DNA of 64,000 bases from Vitellaria paradoxa (lineage: Eukaryota; Streptophyta; Magnoliopsida; Ericales; Sapotaceae): the NCBI GenBank assembly GCA_019916065.1, contig CM034240.1, forward strand, positions 19,329,894-19,393,893. The letters run 5' to 3'. The translations under genes were made by a program, and so were the position numbers. Shown one piece after another: positions 14,401-26,400 of this stretch (its first letter is position 1; every line of letters starts with the position of its first letter). Under the pieces are notes generated by a model. That model saw only the letters and a list, made by a program, of their open reading frames with translations. It made no database searches and was not told the DNA's origin.

Positions 14401-17400
14401 TCTCCCTAATGAAGTGACAATCAACCTCAATGTGTTTGGTTCTTTCATGAAACACCGGATTAGAAGCTATATGAACAGCAGCTTGATTATCACAAAACAA
14501 TTCCATTGGCTGTGATCCAGAAACTCCCAATTCATCTAACATATGACTCATCCAAATTAATTCACAAGATGTATAGGCCATAGCCCTATACTCTAACTCT
14601 GCACTCGATCTTGCCACCACAGTTTGCTTCTTACTCTTCTAGGATACTAGATTTCCTCCCACAAAGATACAATATCCAGTAGTGGACCTTCTATCTAATG
14701 GAGAACCGGCCCAATCAGCATCTGTATATCCTTGGACAAGAGTGTGACCATTATCTCGATACAATAAACCCTGTCCTGGTGCACCTTTTAGATATCTCAG
14801 AATACGAACCACTGCATCCCAGTGACTAGAGCGAGGTGCATCAAGAAATTGGCTGACTACACTTGTGGCAAAGGAGATATTTGGTCGTGTGACTGTCAAG
14901 TAATTGAGCTTCCCAACTAATCTGCGATATCGACCAGGATCATCTAGTAATTCTCCCTTATCTGCAAGAAGCTTTACATTAGGATCCATTGGAGTATCAA
15001 TAGGTTTGGATCCTAACATTCCTGTCTCAGCTAGCAGGTCAAGGACATATTTTCTTTGAGAAATAGCAATACCCTCATGTGACCGTGCAATCTCAATGCC
15101 CAAGAAGTATTTCAGTGAATCCAAATCCTTAGCGTTGAACTTGGCTTGAAGGAATATCTTCAGATCATTAATTCCTTGTGTGTCATCTCCTGTGATTACA
15201 ATATCGTCCACATGAATCAATAGCCATATCTTTCCCTGATCAGAGTGGCGGTAGAAGACAGAATGGTCAACACCACAACGTATCAACCCAAATTCTATCA
15301 CCACATCACTAAATCGACCAAACCATGCACGAGAAGATTGCTTCAAGCGATATAGTGACTTCTTTAACTTGCACACTAGTCCAGACTCCCCCTGAGCAAC
15401 AAATCCAGGAGGTTACTCCATATACACTTCTTCGGTGAGATCGCCATGGAGAAACGCATTTTTAACATCAAGCTGATGAAGAGACCAGTGAAAAATAGCT
15501 GCAAGAGAGATAAGGAGGTGCACGGATGAAATCTTGGCCACAGGAGAAAAAGTTTCCGAAAAATCCAGCCCATATACTTGAGTGTATCCTTTAGCAACAA
15601 GTCGTGCTTGCAACCGATCAACAGAACCATCAAGATGAACTTTGACATTGTACACCCATCGACATCCAACGGTTGACTTGTCAGGAGGAAGAGTGACCAG
15701 TTCCCATGTATCATTGGCTCGAAGAGCTAACATCTCTTCTTCCATGGCATTACGCCACCCAGAATGAGAAAGTGCTTCAGATACAGAGTTAGGAATGGAT
15801 AAAGAAGACAATGAGGTAACAAAAGCAGAATAAGTGGGAGACAAAGCTGTATAGGATACAAAATTAGAAATAGGGTGAGTAGTGCAAGTGCGTTTACCTT
15901 TTCGAAGGGCAACAGAAAGATCAAGGTCACTAAGATTTGACCTAGGAACAGGATCTGAAGACGGAGGTAGAAAAGATGGAGTGCCTAAAGCAGTAGAGGA
16001 CTCGGTAGCTGGCTGCCGTCGGGTATAAACCTGCAAATCAAGACGTGAAAGACGAAGAGGAGAAATAATAGGCAAAGGAAGACTCTCATTCAAATCAGTT
16101 AAAGAAGAATTATCAGAGAAGAAAGAAGTATTCTCAAAGAATGAAACATCAGCACATACAAAATATCGATAAAGTGATGGACTGTAACATCGATATCCTT
16201 TCTGTAACTGAGAGTATCCCAAAAAGACACACTTAATAGCACGAGGATCAATCTTGTCAGCACTACTATCAAGTTGATGAACAAAAGCAACACATCCAAA
16301 GATTCGTGGAGGAAGAGAAAACAAAGGTGTGTTAGGAAACATCACAGAATAAGGAGAGCGACCTTGCAGAACAGATGAAGGCATTCTATTAATTAAATAG
16401 CATGCAGTAAGAATAGCATCCCCCCAAAAAACCTTTGGAACTTTCATGTGAAACATAAGGCAACGAGCAGTCTCAATAAGATGCAAGTTCTTGCGTTCAG
16501 CAACTCCATTTTCTTGTGGAGTACGAGAACAAGAAGACTGATGAATCATGCCAAATGAGGACATAAAGTCAGTAAAAGGTTTTGAAAAATATTCTTTGGC
16601 ATTATCACTGCACAGAACTTTGATAGTCACACCAAATTGAGTTTTAATTTCAGTACAAAAAGATTGAAAAATGGATAACAACTCAGAACGATCTTTCATT
16701 AGATAAATCCATGTAAGACGGGAGAAGTTATCAATAAAAGTAACAAAATACTTAAAGCCCAATTTTGAAACAACACGACTTGGGCCCCATACATCAGAAT
16801 GGACCAAATCAAAAAGACTAGACGAACGATTATTGACTCTAGGACTAAAGGAAACACGGTGATGCATTCCTAACTGACAAGACTCACAATTTAAAGACTG
16901 AACTTGACTCAAACTAGGAACCATGGACTTTAGCTTATCAAAGGACGGATGACCAAGACGACAGTGAACTTCAATGGGAGCAGCAACAGCAGAACAAGAG
17001 GTAGATGGAGGTGAAGACGAATCAGCCAGATAATAGAGTCCCTGAGCTTCATGCCCTTCTCCAATCTTCTTCCTCGTCTTTAAATCCTGAATAACCACAG
17101 AGTTAGGAAAGAAAGTCATTGACCAATTCAGTTGTTTGGTGAGTTTACTAACAGACAGGAGATTGAAAGACAAGGAAGGAACATATAAAACAGAGGATAA
17201 TGGTAAAGATGTATAAACTTTACCGATACCCTTAACTGGATTAGATGACCCATTAGCTGTAGTAACACTAGGAATGGTAGAACACTAAATATTAGAGAAT
17301 AATGACGAAGAACTATACATATGATCTGAAGCACCAGAATCAATGACCCAAGGCACACAAGTGGTAGAATTACCTTGGTGGGCTAGTGAAGCTATGGGAA

Positions 17401-20400
17401 GAGAGGCCTGGTGAGCTGTCTGAAACTGAAGGAATCTAGCATACTCTTCTCATGAAAGAGTCACCGTTGGTGATTCACTCGTACTGGGCTTATCTGTAGA
17501 AGGTTCAGAGGAAACTGTATGAACCATATGAGCTGGCTTGCCATGAAGATTCCAGCAAGTTTCCTTAGCATGACCAATACGACCACAGTTAGAACATTTT
17601 GGTCTTACACCACGACCTCCACGTCCACGACCACGACCACGACCGCCACGAGTCCCTTGATCCCAATTTTGAGATGAGATCATGTGACTGAAGTTCTTAC
17701 TTTCGGTAGTTATCTGACTGGCTAGGGCAGTTCGTGTGGCATCAACAGTATTGGATTGATCCATAGATGCAGCTCTCATGACTCGAGAGTAGGTTTCAGC
17801 GAATGAGGAAAGTGAAGCTCCACTAAGAATTTGAGCCTTAACAGGTTCAAACTCAGGATCTAGCCCAGCAAGGAAACGAAGTACAACCATCTGTTCCCTT
17901 TGTTTTTGCATCACATTGACATCAGTTGATAAGGGCTGGAGAGAATTTAACTCCTCATGAACACGCTTCAAGGAGGCAAAGTATTCAGTGACTGGTCTGC
18001 CGGATTGTTGAAGTTGAAAGAATTCTTGGGATAGATCATACATACGAGTAAGATCACTAGAAAACAGTAGGCGAACATATTTCCAAATATTCTTACAGGT
18101 GTCAAGGTGTGTACACATGTCGGCGATGTTGGGTTCCATTGAATTCTATAGTAAACTAACAAGATGAGCATCCCCTTGGATCCAAGTATCATGCTTAGAA
18201 TCAGTCTCTGGTGGAGCAGACTCAATCAAGTGTTTCTGTTTTCCATACCCCATCACTGCAACCTTGATGGCCTTAGACCATTGAATGTAATTAGTACCAT
18301 TCAATTTCCTGGTAGTCAGCTGCTGAGGCATGGAAATGGGACTGAGAAGCTTCTGCTCAGCTGGTGAATCTAAGGAGGCCATTAGAACAGAATGACCTTG
18401 CTGGATTTAAGAAGAACAGTAAATTTGACAACTGAAGGGTAGCGGAACTGAAGAACATCGAGAAACAGGTTCAGGACTCAAACAAAGGCCATAAATAGGC
18501 TCGCCGGAGCAGGACAACTTCACCGGAGAAAGCACAGAAGGCGACGATGGCCCACGCGCGTTCACGCGCTGTCAAAGCTACTGCGCGTGGGACTCACGCG
18601 CTGGCGACGGAGGGCGCGTGTGGGCGCGTGAGCTGCTTTCCGGCGACGGGATCTCGACGGCTGGACTCGTCGGCGGCAGGCAACTCCGACAGCTAATAGA
18701 CTTTGATCCAAACAGTAGCGGAGAGGAGAAACTTGTGCTTTGTACCACCAACAGTGGTTCCAAACTGCATTGCTGCACTGATCAAATAAGTACCAGGAGC
18801 ATAACTGGCTCTGATACCATGTCAAAACTACTGAAATGGACTGAATTCCACACTCACCCAACTAGGTTCTTGTGTGTCTTTATATACATAGCTAACATTT
18901 ACATTGGTGACTCTTTACATTACCTAGGACTAGATACATTGGACGAATATAGACTAGATACATTAACTGAATTAATGCTTCTATTAATGTACATCAACAA
19001 ACTCCATACCTAATATTATCTACCGATATAATATCATTTGTGAACAATATCTACCAAGGAATATCATCTTGAATACGCTTAGTAATCTCGTCCATCACCA
19101 AAGTGAAAAATATAAAGGCTTAAAGAGGATCTTTGATGTAGACCAACTGTAATTGAAAAATCATTTGTATTGCTTCCAACAGTTCTTACACTAGTAACTG
19201 CTCCGTATTACATGTCTTTGATCGCTTTAATATATTTCATAGAGACTCATTTCTTTTCCAACACCCACCATGAAACAATGTCCTTACTGGGAAAACTTAG
19301 AATATTTGCAAATGATAATATTACTGGCGTTCAAGATTTGAAAGAAAAGTATCCAAAAGGAGTATCCAAGAGGGAGTCTTTTCTGAACCACTCCAAAAGG
19401 AATGGAGTTTTATATATCATGAAATCTTTGGCACATCGATGAGATTTGCTACTTTCATCTCTTGCAATGGCGGAAAAGAAATGCTTTCTTGACTATGCTT
19501 GCCATGCACTCAAACGATCAAGAGATGGTAATTGTTAACCCCGCATTCAATCTTCCAATATTCAGCAATAATGCCTAATCAATTCCCATAATCACACAAG
19601 TATGAGGCATTAATCTAAATTGCCAACGAAACCTAATTGGCTCCCAATGAACTTTTTAGTTCTTTTTAAGTCACCTATTTTTACTAATTCTTACATTATG
19701 GCAAATATAAGGTGATGGGGACCAAGATGGGCACTTTATTACAAATATTCTCGGAAGGGACACACTAGGAAATAAATTTAGCTATTTCAGGTTAAGAGGA
19801 TTTGTGAAGATATTGATTTATTTAATTTCCTTAGGGATTTAAATTGACTTTGTTTTGATAGAGATTTGGTTTAATTCAATTATGGTCTTATTTTGGTATA
19901 CTTAACCTATATAAAGGCTTGAATTGTAATGGGATGATTAGTTTTTCAATGGAATTGAATTGATTTCATTAGTTTAAAATATAGAGTATTTCTCTAATCT
20001 ATTGTGTTCTTGCTTCCCCTATGCTACATTAAGTGATTTCGGAGCCAAAAGAATCCTCCTAAATTGTTCGGAGCAACCCAAAACCCTAACCCTGAAGCTA
20101 CTGTTCAACCTTACCTTCGTTGAACAACAGACATCAACCTCCCACTGCACAAACAGTTCGACCATATTCCCATCGCCAATGACACTGTTATCTATAACCA
20201 CAACCTTCGTTTGCAACAACAACCCATCCCCTAGTTCGATGTCGCACAGAGCAAGACCAACACCCTCAAATCAAACCATTATCGTCAATTGAGCAGACGA
20301 GAAGTCAAGTGACCCTCTGACAAAGGAACACCAACCACCAACAACCAATGTTAGCATATCATAGACGACCATCAGAGGCCGATGTGCATATGCTCACCAA

Positions 20401-23400
20401 CACCTCTCTAACGGGTAAGATCTATTCTTTGTTTCGACATTGCCAGAATTTGCTTCGTCTCCACTCATTGTTATCCTTGAATATTGGTTAGCATTTTCCA
20501 ACTTTATTGTATTTTAATTTCTAGTAAGAGGACGACTTGTCCTCTGCTTTTGTATCTTTTACTTGTTTATATAATAAAGTCTATTGTTGCTTATCAAAAA
20601 AAAAAGTTATAGTTTTCTTTTTTGTCTTTGTTTCCTTCTTCTATGAGCTGCATTACCTTGTTAATAAATTGGTTGAGAAAACCCAAGTTGGAACAACTAC
20701 TAAATCCAAATTGACTATACCAAGTTATATTGTACTTTGGTTGACAAGGAGTACATGCCACCAGGTTTCACACATTTTAAGTTCAAAAGGTTTAACAAAA
20801 TGTATGCTGTTTTGGTTTGCAAAAGTTATTACTTAGGAACATTTGCTTTTGCAGGTGAAAACTAGGGAGTGCATTAGGATTACTGACATGTAGGGATGGA
20901 AATGGGTCAGTTGGCCCGAGACCCGACCTAGCCCAACCCAAAAGTGACCCGGCCTAACCCTGCCCTAGAACATCCGTACGACCTGCCCCTTTGCCACCGG
21001 GTCAGGGCTTGGGTCGGCATGGCCGGCCCTTCCGACCTGACCCTATGTGACCCAGCCCGACCCTATATGACCCTGCCGACCCGCCCCTCTGCCCCGGCCC
21101 CCCCTTTTTTTTCCTTGGCAGCTGCAGCGTGCAGCTTTGATTTTTTTTTTTCCTTCCCTTGGACCCTTGAACGACTGCATTTGCAGCCTTTCACTTTTTA
21201 AGTTTTTTTTTTTTTTCCTCCCTTGAACGGCTGCATTTGCAGCTTTTTGAATTTTTTTTTTTTTTTTTTTTTTTTTTTGTGTGTAAAACAGCTGCATTTG
21301 CAGCCTTGCAGCCTTTTCAATTTTTTTTTTTTTTTATTGTTTTGGGTTATAATGGCTGCATTTGTAGCCTTTTCTTTTTTTTTCTTTTTTTTTTTTTTTT
21401 TTTTTACCGTTGGTTAACCAACAGCTAGGAGCCATTTAAATGAAAAAAAATTACAAAATTTCCCCCAAAAAAATTACAAAATCCCCCCAACCTTCCACTA
21501 TAAATACCCCACACTTATATTCATTTAAACCTACAAAACATTAACAAATTCTCTCTCAAATTTCTACACTACCAAGCTACCAACTCTTAAGCATGCTCTT
21601 CAATTGTGCTCAAGTGTATCAAATTTTGTCAAATTTGAAGTCAAGATTTAATGATCAAGTGCTTCAAAGCTTCAAATTATTCCAAGTTAGTATTTAATTT
21701 TTTTAATTTGCATTCATACATTTTTTTTAATTTGTATATTTTAATTTTTTCTATCAAATTATTTTTTTTCTAAATGGATCCTAGAGACACCCATTTTTTT
21801 GACTTGGAGGGTGGGGACTCAATATCATTTCTCTCTCAAGAACAAATGGAACAATTTATGTCACCACCAATACCAACACCTCCTAGCACAAGTGGTGGTG
21901 TTGGTGCATCATCTTCCTGCCACGGCCAACAATAGCGTGGCTCTTCAAAAAAATGAAATTTTTTTACTAGAATTCCACGCGATAATGGAATGCACAAGGC
22001 TAAATGTAATATTTGTGAAGATTTATTAGATGATAGGCCTACTTCTGTGATTAGTCATCTGAAAAGACATTTAAATAGAAAGTACCAACACGACCTCCCG
22101 CATCAATTCTCTAATTGATCAATATTTCCCACATGCTACACAAACTTAATTAGGTAACGAAGGGGGTAATTTAAATATTTTTTCCTATGACCCTACGAGA
22201 ACACAAAATAATTTAGTTAGATATATTGTTAAAGACATACAACCTTTCATAATGAGTGAAAATTGACATTTTGAAGAATTTATTCGCAATAGTTTTACGG
22301 CAAAATATCACGGTTTTTCAAGAAATACTTCAAAAAATAAAGTTTTACGAGATTTTCAAACAAAAAAGGATGAATTAAAAAACTTGTTTCGACAATTTTG
22401 AAGGAAATATTTGCTTAACCTCTAATATGTGGAAATCTTGTCAAGATATTGAATATCTTTATATAACTGCACATTATATTGATGAAAATTGGAAATTAAA
22501 TAAATACATTCTTTCATTTAAATTAGTTGAACAACCCGACATTGGATTGAGTGTTGGGGAACTTATTTTTAGTGAACTTGCATCATGGAATTTATCTAGA
22601 AAAGTATTTTCTATCACTTTAGATAATGCTTCATATAATGATATTTGTTTTAATTACTTATCTACTGCTTTGCCTGCGAGGGGTCTCTTATTTCGTGGGC
22701 TTGTTGTGCTCATATCCTTAATTTAATTGTAAAGGATGGATTAGATATTTATGAATCTTCCATTATTAAAATAAAAAATACTGTAGTTTGTGCTATGAGT
22801 TTTCCAAAAAGAATTAATCTATTCACTGGTATATGCACTCAAATTGGTTTAAAACCTAGAAAATTAGTAATGGAAATTAATATAAGATGGAATTCAACAT
22901 ATATTATGTTAAAAGTTGCTATTTAATATCAAAAAACAATTGATTTGTTTATTTTAAGTAATCAAGCTATTGATTTAGAGAGTATTGAGCCCATTGATTG
23001 GGCAAATGCAATTTTTTATAGGGATTTTTTACGTGCTTTTGATGTTTCTACTAAAATATTTTGTGGAATTTATTATCCTATTTCTTCTACTGTCGTTTAT
23101 CAATTAGGGGTTATTGATGAAATTTTTAAAAAATATTTTGTCCAAGAATATTATAGTGCTATGGTTGTTATAATGAAAGAAAAATTTGATAAATATTTTA
23201 ACCCACTTCCTATATATTTTAGTATTGTCACAGTTTTAGACCCTAGATATAAAAATCTTTTTATTCAATTATTAGAGATGATATATGGGCCTAAAAGTGC
23301 CCAAGAACAATTAAATAATATTAAAGACAAAATTCAAGTTTTAATGGGTCGGTATAATACTAATTGCACAACTGTCCAAACAACTACCGCCACAACGTTC

Positions 23401-26400
23401 TCCTCTCACCGTGACTTTGGCGGCAATACATCTATATAGAGGAGAATAACATCTCGACGGACAGATTCATCAACAAGTGCAAGTTCATCAACTTTATCCA
23501 ACTTGCAACATTATCTCGACACACTTCCAATAGAAAATGAAAATGATTTTAATCTTTTAGACTGGTGGAAGGGACAACAATCTAAGTTTCCAGTTCTTTC
23601 TGCTTTGGCTCATGATATCCTTGCATTTCCAACTTCTACCGTACCATCCGAGCAAGTTTTTAGTGCAAGTGGGCGCGTTATCAATCAATTTAGGAGTCGA
23701 CTGGCCCCTCCAACAGTAGAAGCCTTAATGTGTTTACGAGATTGGTATCTCGTCGAAAATAGACAATAAGAAGATACCGAAAAAGAGCAACTTGCCATTG
23801 ACTTTGATACAATGTATTTAGGTGAAAGAGAAGAACACACTAGTGGATCTAGTGATGAATAATAGTGATATATTGATAGAGTAATATTTGCAAATGATAG
23901 TCACTCTTATAGGTGTCAACCTAGTTGGGATGTATAAGATGTGAAGTGATGCACATATTTATTACTCTATCATTTATTTTTTTTCTTATAATTCTACATT
24001 TGTAAATTGTTATTTTAAATTTAATGTTAATTATGCAATTGCTTGTTATTTAATAAACTAAAATTTTGTCAATAATTATTTTAATGTGTTTGGTTGAGTT
24101 TTATTTTATATTTTATTCATTTTAAACGAATTTAAAAATATTAAAAAAAGGTAAGGTCAGCTGGGGCGGGTCAGGGGCGGGGATTAGCGACCCTAGCCCA
24201 ACCCGAAATTTGAAAGGGGCGGCTGGGGGAGGGTCTACCCCGGGTCAAGAGGCGGGTTGGGCCCAATCCGACTCTTTTACATCACTACTGAGAAGCTAGC
24301 AAAAACATGTTAAGAGCACCAGAGACAATGAGAAAACCAGGTGAAGAACAAAGCATATCACCCAGAAAGTGGCAGTATGGTGAGCGAATATGATGTAGAT
24401 ATGATGATGATCCAATGATGGAATCATAGGTCTCTATCATCCTCTTATTGGAAAAAGCCTTCCAATTTATAGAGGTTTGTATGAACTATACAGATAAGAT
24501 AAATAACAAATAGGATTGGACTTTACCCAAAATAAGATAACCTTAGCGAGCCCTTTCCTTGTCAAGTCTTACTCTGATAGTAGAATTGTCTATGAAGGCA
24601 TTTGACCAAAAAGTTGAAACCAAACTTCTGCCACTCTTGGTAGCAATGAAATGCTGACTCACGGTATGTACACTAATATGTATAGCACAGGTCATCATGA
24701 TTTAAGCAAACAACGAGAAGCACAACTGTAACATACACATCGCATGCATCGATTATATCTATATTATCCTACACCAAATCCACTTTCCTTCACCACCTAC
24801 ACAAGAGTTTGAACAGAAAAATACAAAATAATTAAAAAAATCTAAAATAGATGAGAACATAAGGAACCATTGCATGATGCAAAACTAAATCATATGGCTC
24901 GTGAGTATGAGAATGTGGATTCCAGTCCAAAAAGAAAATTTGGGGCCAAATGACAGCCAACCAAAATGCAAAATGACCCCTTAAAAAGAAAAGAGCAAAA
25001 GGAACAATATAGATGCATATATACTTTTTATGCAGGGCCATTTTTCTAAGATGATCACTTTGATGGAGAATCAATCTAGAGGCACTAAATTCAAAGGCCA
25101 AAAAGCATCTTTCCTTGAAATATAATCTGGGGACTCCATAAAGACTAAAAAGTAGAAAATCAAAAGCAATAATAGATGAACTTCTCAATGATTTTGCCAC
25201 GATATATTTTTTTATAAGTAATTTTGCTGCTTTTGCCACCACATATTATCATGAAAGATTTAAAAACATACAACTAGCAGCACATGAATCAAAATTGCAA
25301 AGCCAAGAAAAAGTTCAAGCATAATGATTTTGCTTATGGGATCTAAAGGATTTTGCTTTCATGTACATTTATTGACGTAATGCTATTAAGTTATTTTCAT
25401 CTCCTCCAGCCTTATGCCTTGACATTACCAAACAGATAGTAGGTAAAGTTCCAAAATGTAGGATATTATTAAAGTAGCTCTAGCTTTTGAGATGGGGTAA
25501 GTTAACTTGATAAAATTAATCCTAATGGATTTGATTAGATACAAAATCACAAACCACCAAGAGGTAACATAAAATTGTAGTCATCATGTAAAAATACCCA
25601 CATGAATCCACCCCAAGGGGAAGAGAGATCGCTTGTCCTGCACTTCAAATATTTCTTCTTCATCTGTGGTCTGACACTGATCACAAAGTACACATTTAGT
25701 ATAATAGTTACAGAACTCTGATTCAAATTAAGGAAATAGAATAGTGACTTACCGTATCTGATGTTGATTCTTGCTTCGGAATGATGAGTGCTGTAACATA
25801 AAATTTTCGGTTTTTCTGCAGGAAAAAACATGAAAGTATAATTGCATAGTCGTTGTGATCAAGAAAAGTAATGACAATTTAATAGCACTTACAAGTAAAC
25901 CTGCAAGAACACCACAAGTTTCTAAGTTCTTGTCTGTATTTGACTTTGCCAGCTTCATGAAGGTATCCATTACCGTTGCTGACTACAAAGAGAAAACAGG
26001 TAGCATAAGAAAGAGAATCAAGGGACTATATTTGCTTCCTTTGTTATAGGCAAACTAGGGCATGTTCTACAAAATTAAAAATTGAAAAGGTCTAAATGAA
26101 AAACTGACACAGCTAAAATCTTTAGATTTGATATTTTATAATTGAAAACTTAAGGAGAATTTTGTCCATTATGGTTAAAAACCAAAATCACCTAACGAGG
26201 GTTGTCTTTATTATTCAGTTACAAGTATATCCAACTTAATAACCTTTTAGTCAGATGTGCATATTAAGTTGTAGTCATTGGGAGATACAGAGTTAATATA
26301 AGAGTCACTCCAAAATTTGATACTAATCATAGCGAATCACTTGGGTCTAAGGGGATCATCGAACTTATTTTTAGCCATAATACATAAATGAACATTCAGA

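Larger units (their letters stand above)
14071..18999 (-). mobile_element. Copia-1: full-length Ty1/copia retrotransposon, 4929 bp
   Basis: Bounded by 180-bp LTRs (14071-14250 and 18820-18999) that differ at only two sites. The primer-binding site TGGTATCAGAGCC (initiator-Met type) and polypurine tract TGAGGGGGAG touch the LTRs on the minus strand. One gag-pol frame runs through the whole interior. Flanks are aaccc and aactc, a 5-bp target duplication with one mismatch. It sits inside LINE-3, in the same direction as AMSH1. The small size and short LTRs fit a compact copia lineage, which I do not name. Confidence 0.93.
12480..19290 (-). mobile_element. LINE-3: old non-LTR retrotransposon, split by two later insertions
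   Basis: Minus-strand segments outside the two insertions join into one reverse-transcriptase-type LINE. They are 19000-19290 (WWVLEKK, MKYIKAIKDM, TVGLHQ, SLVMDEITKRIQDDIPW), 13800-14066 (RYGVN..KLEF to FSISWIKYL), and 12480-12862 (LYGMECWVIRS, QRRLRDAPLRKSELIQIE). The catalytic FADD appears as FTND, and stops are frequent, so the copy is dead. It predates both LINE-1 and copia-1, which each interrupt it. The 3' end is near 12480. Confidence 0.75.
20891..24287 (+). mobile_element. hAT transposon, about 3.4 kb, with terminal repeats and 8-bp target duplication
   Basis: Left end TAGGGATGGAAATGGGTC and right end, read inward, TAGTGATGTAAAAGAGTC form imperfect inverted repeats. Both continue into GC-rich GGGCCC/GACCCG sequence. 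Flanking octamers are ctgacatg and ctgagaag (6 of 8 match), the length made by hAT transposases. The body encodes a RICESLEEPER-type transposase with stops. It is nested in intron 11, opposite to AMSH1. Confidence 0.87.
5442..25601 (-). other. AMSH1 intron 11, 20.2 kb, transposon-filled
   Basis: This intron runs from the donor GTGGGT after His420 to the acceptor TTTTGCAG before Thr421. It contains two copia elements, parts of two LINEs, a retroposed 3' end, a minisatellite, a MITE and a hAT transposon. Apparently native intron sequence remains only near the ends (about 5442-6180 and 24296-25601). Confidence 0.92.

Noticed and set aside
21043..21428. Several long frames rich in Phe, Lys or repeats
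   Set aside because: They arise from poly-T runs and the palindrome array in the hAT left end.
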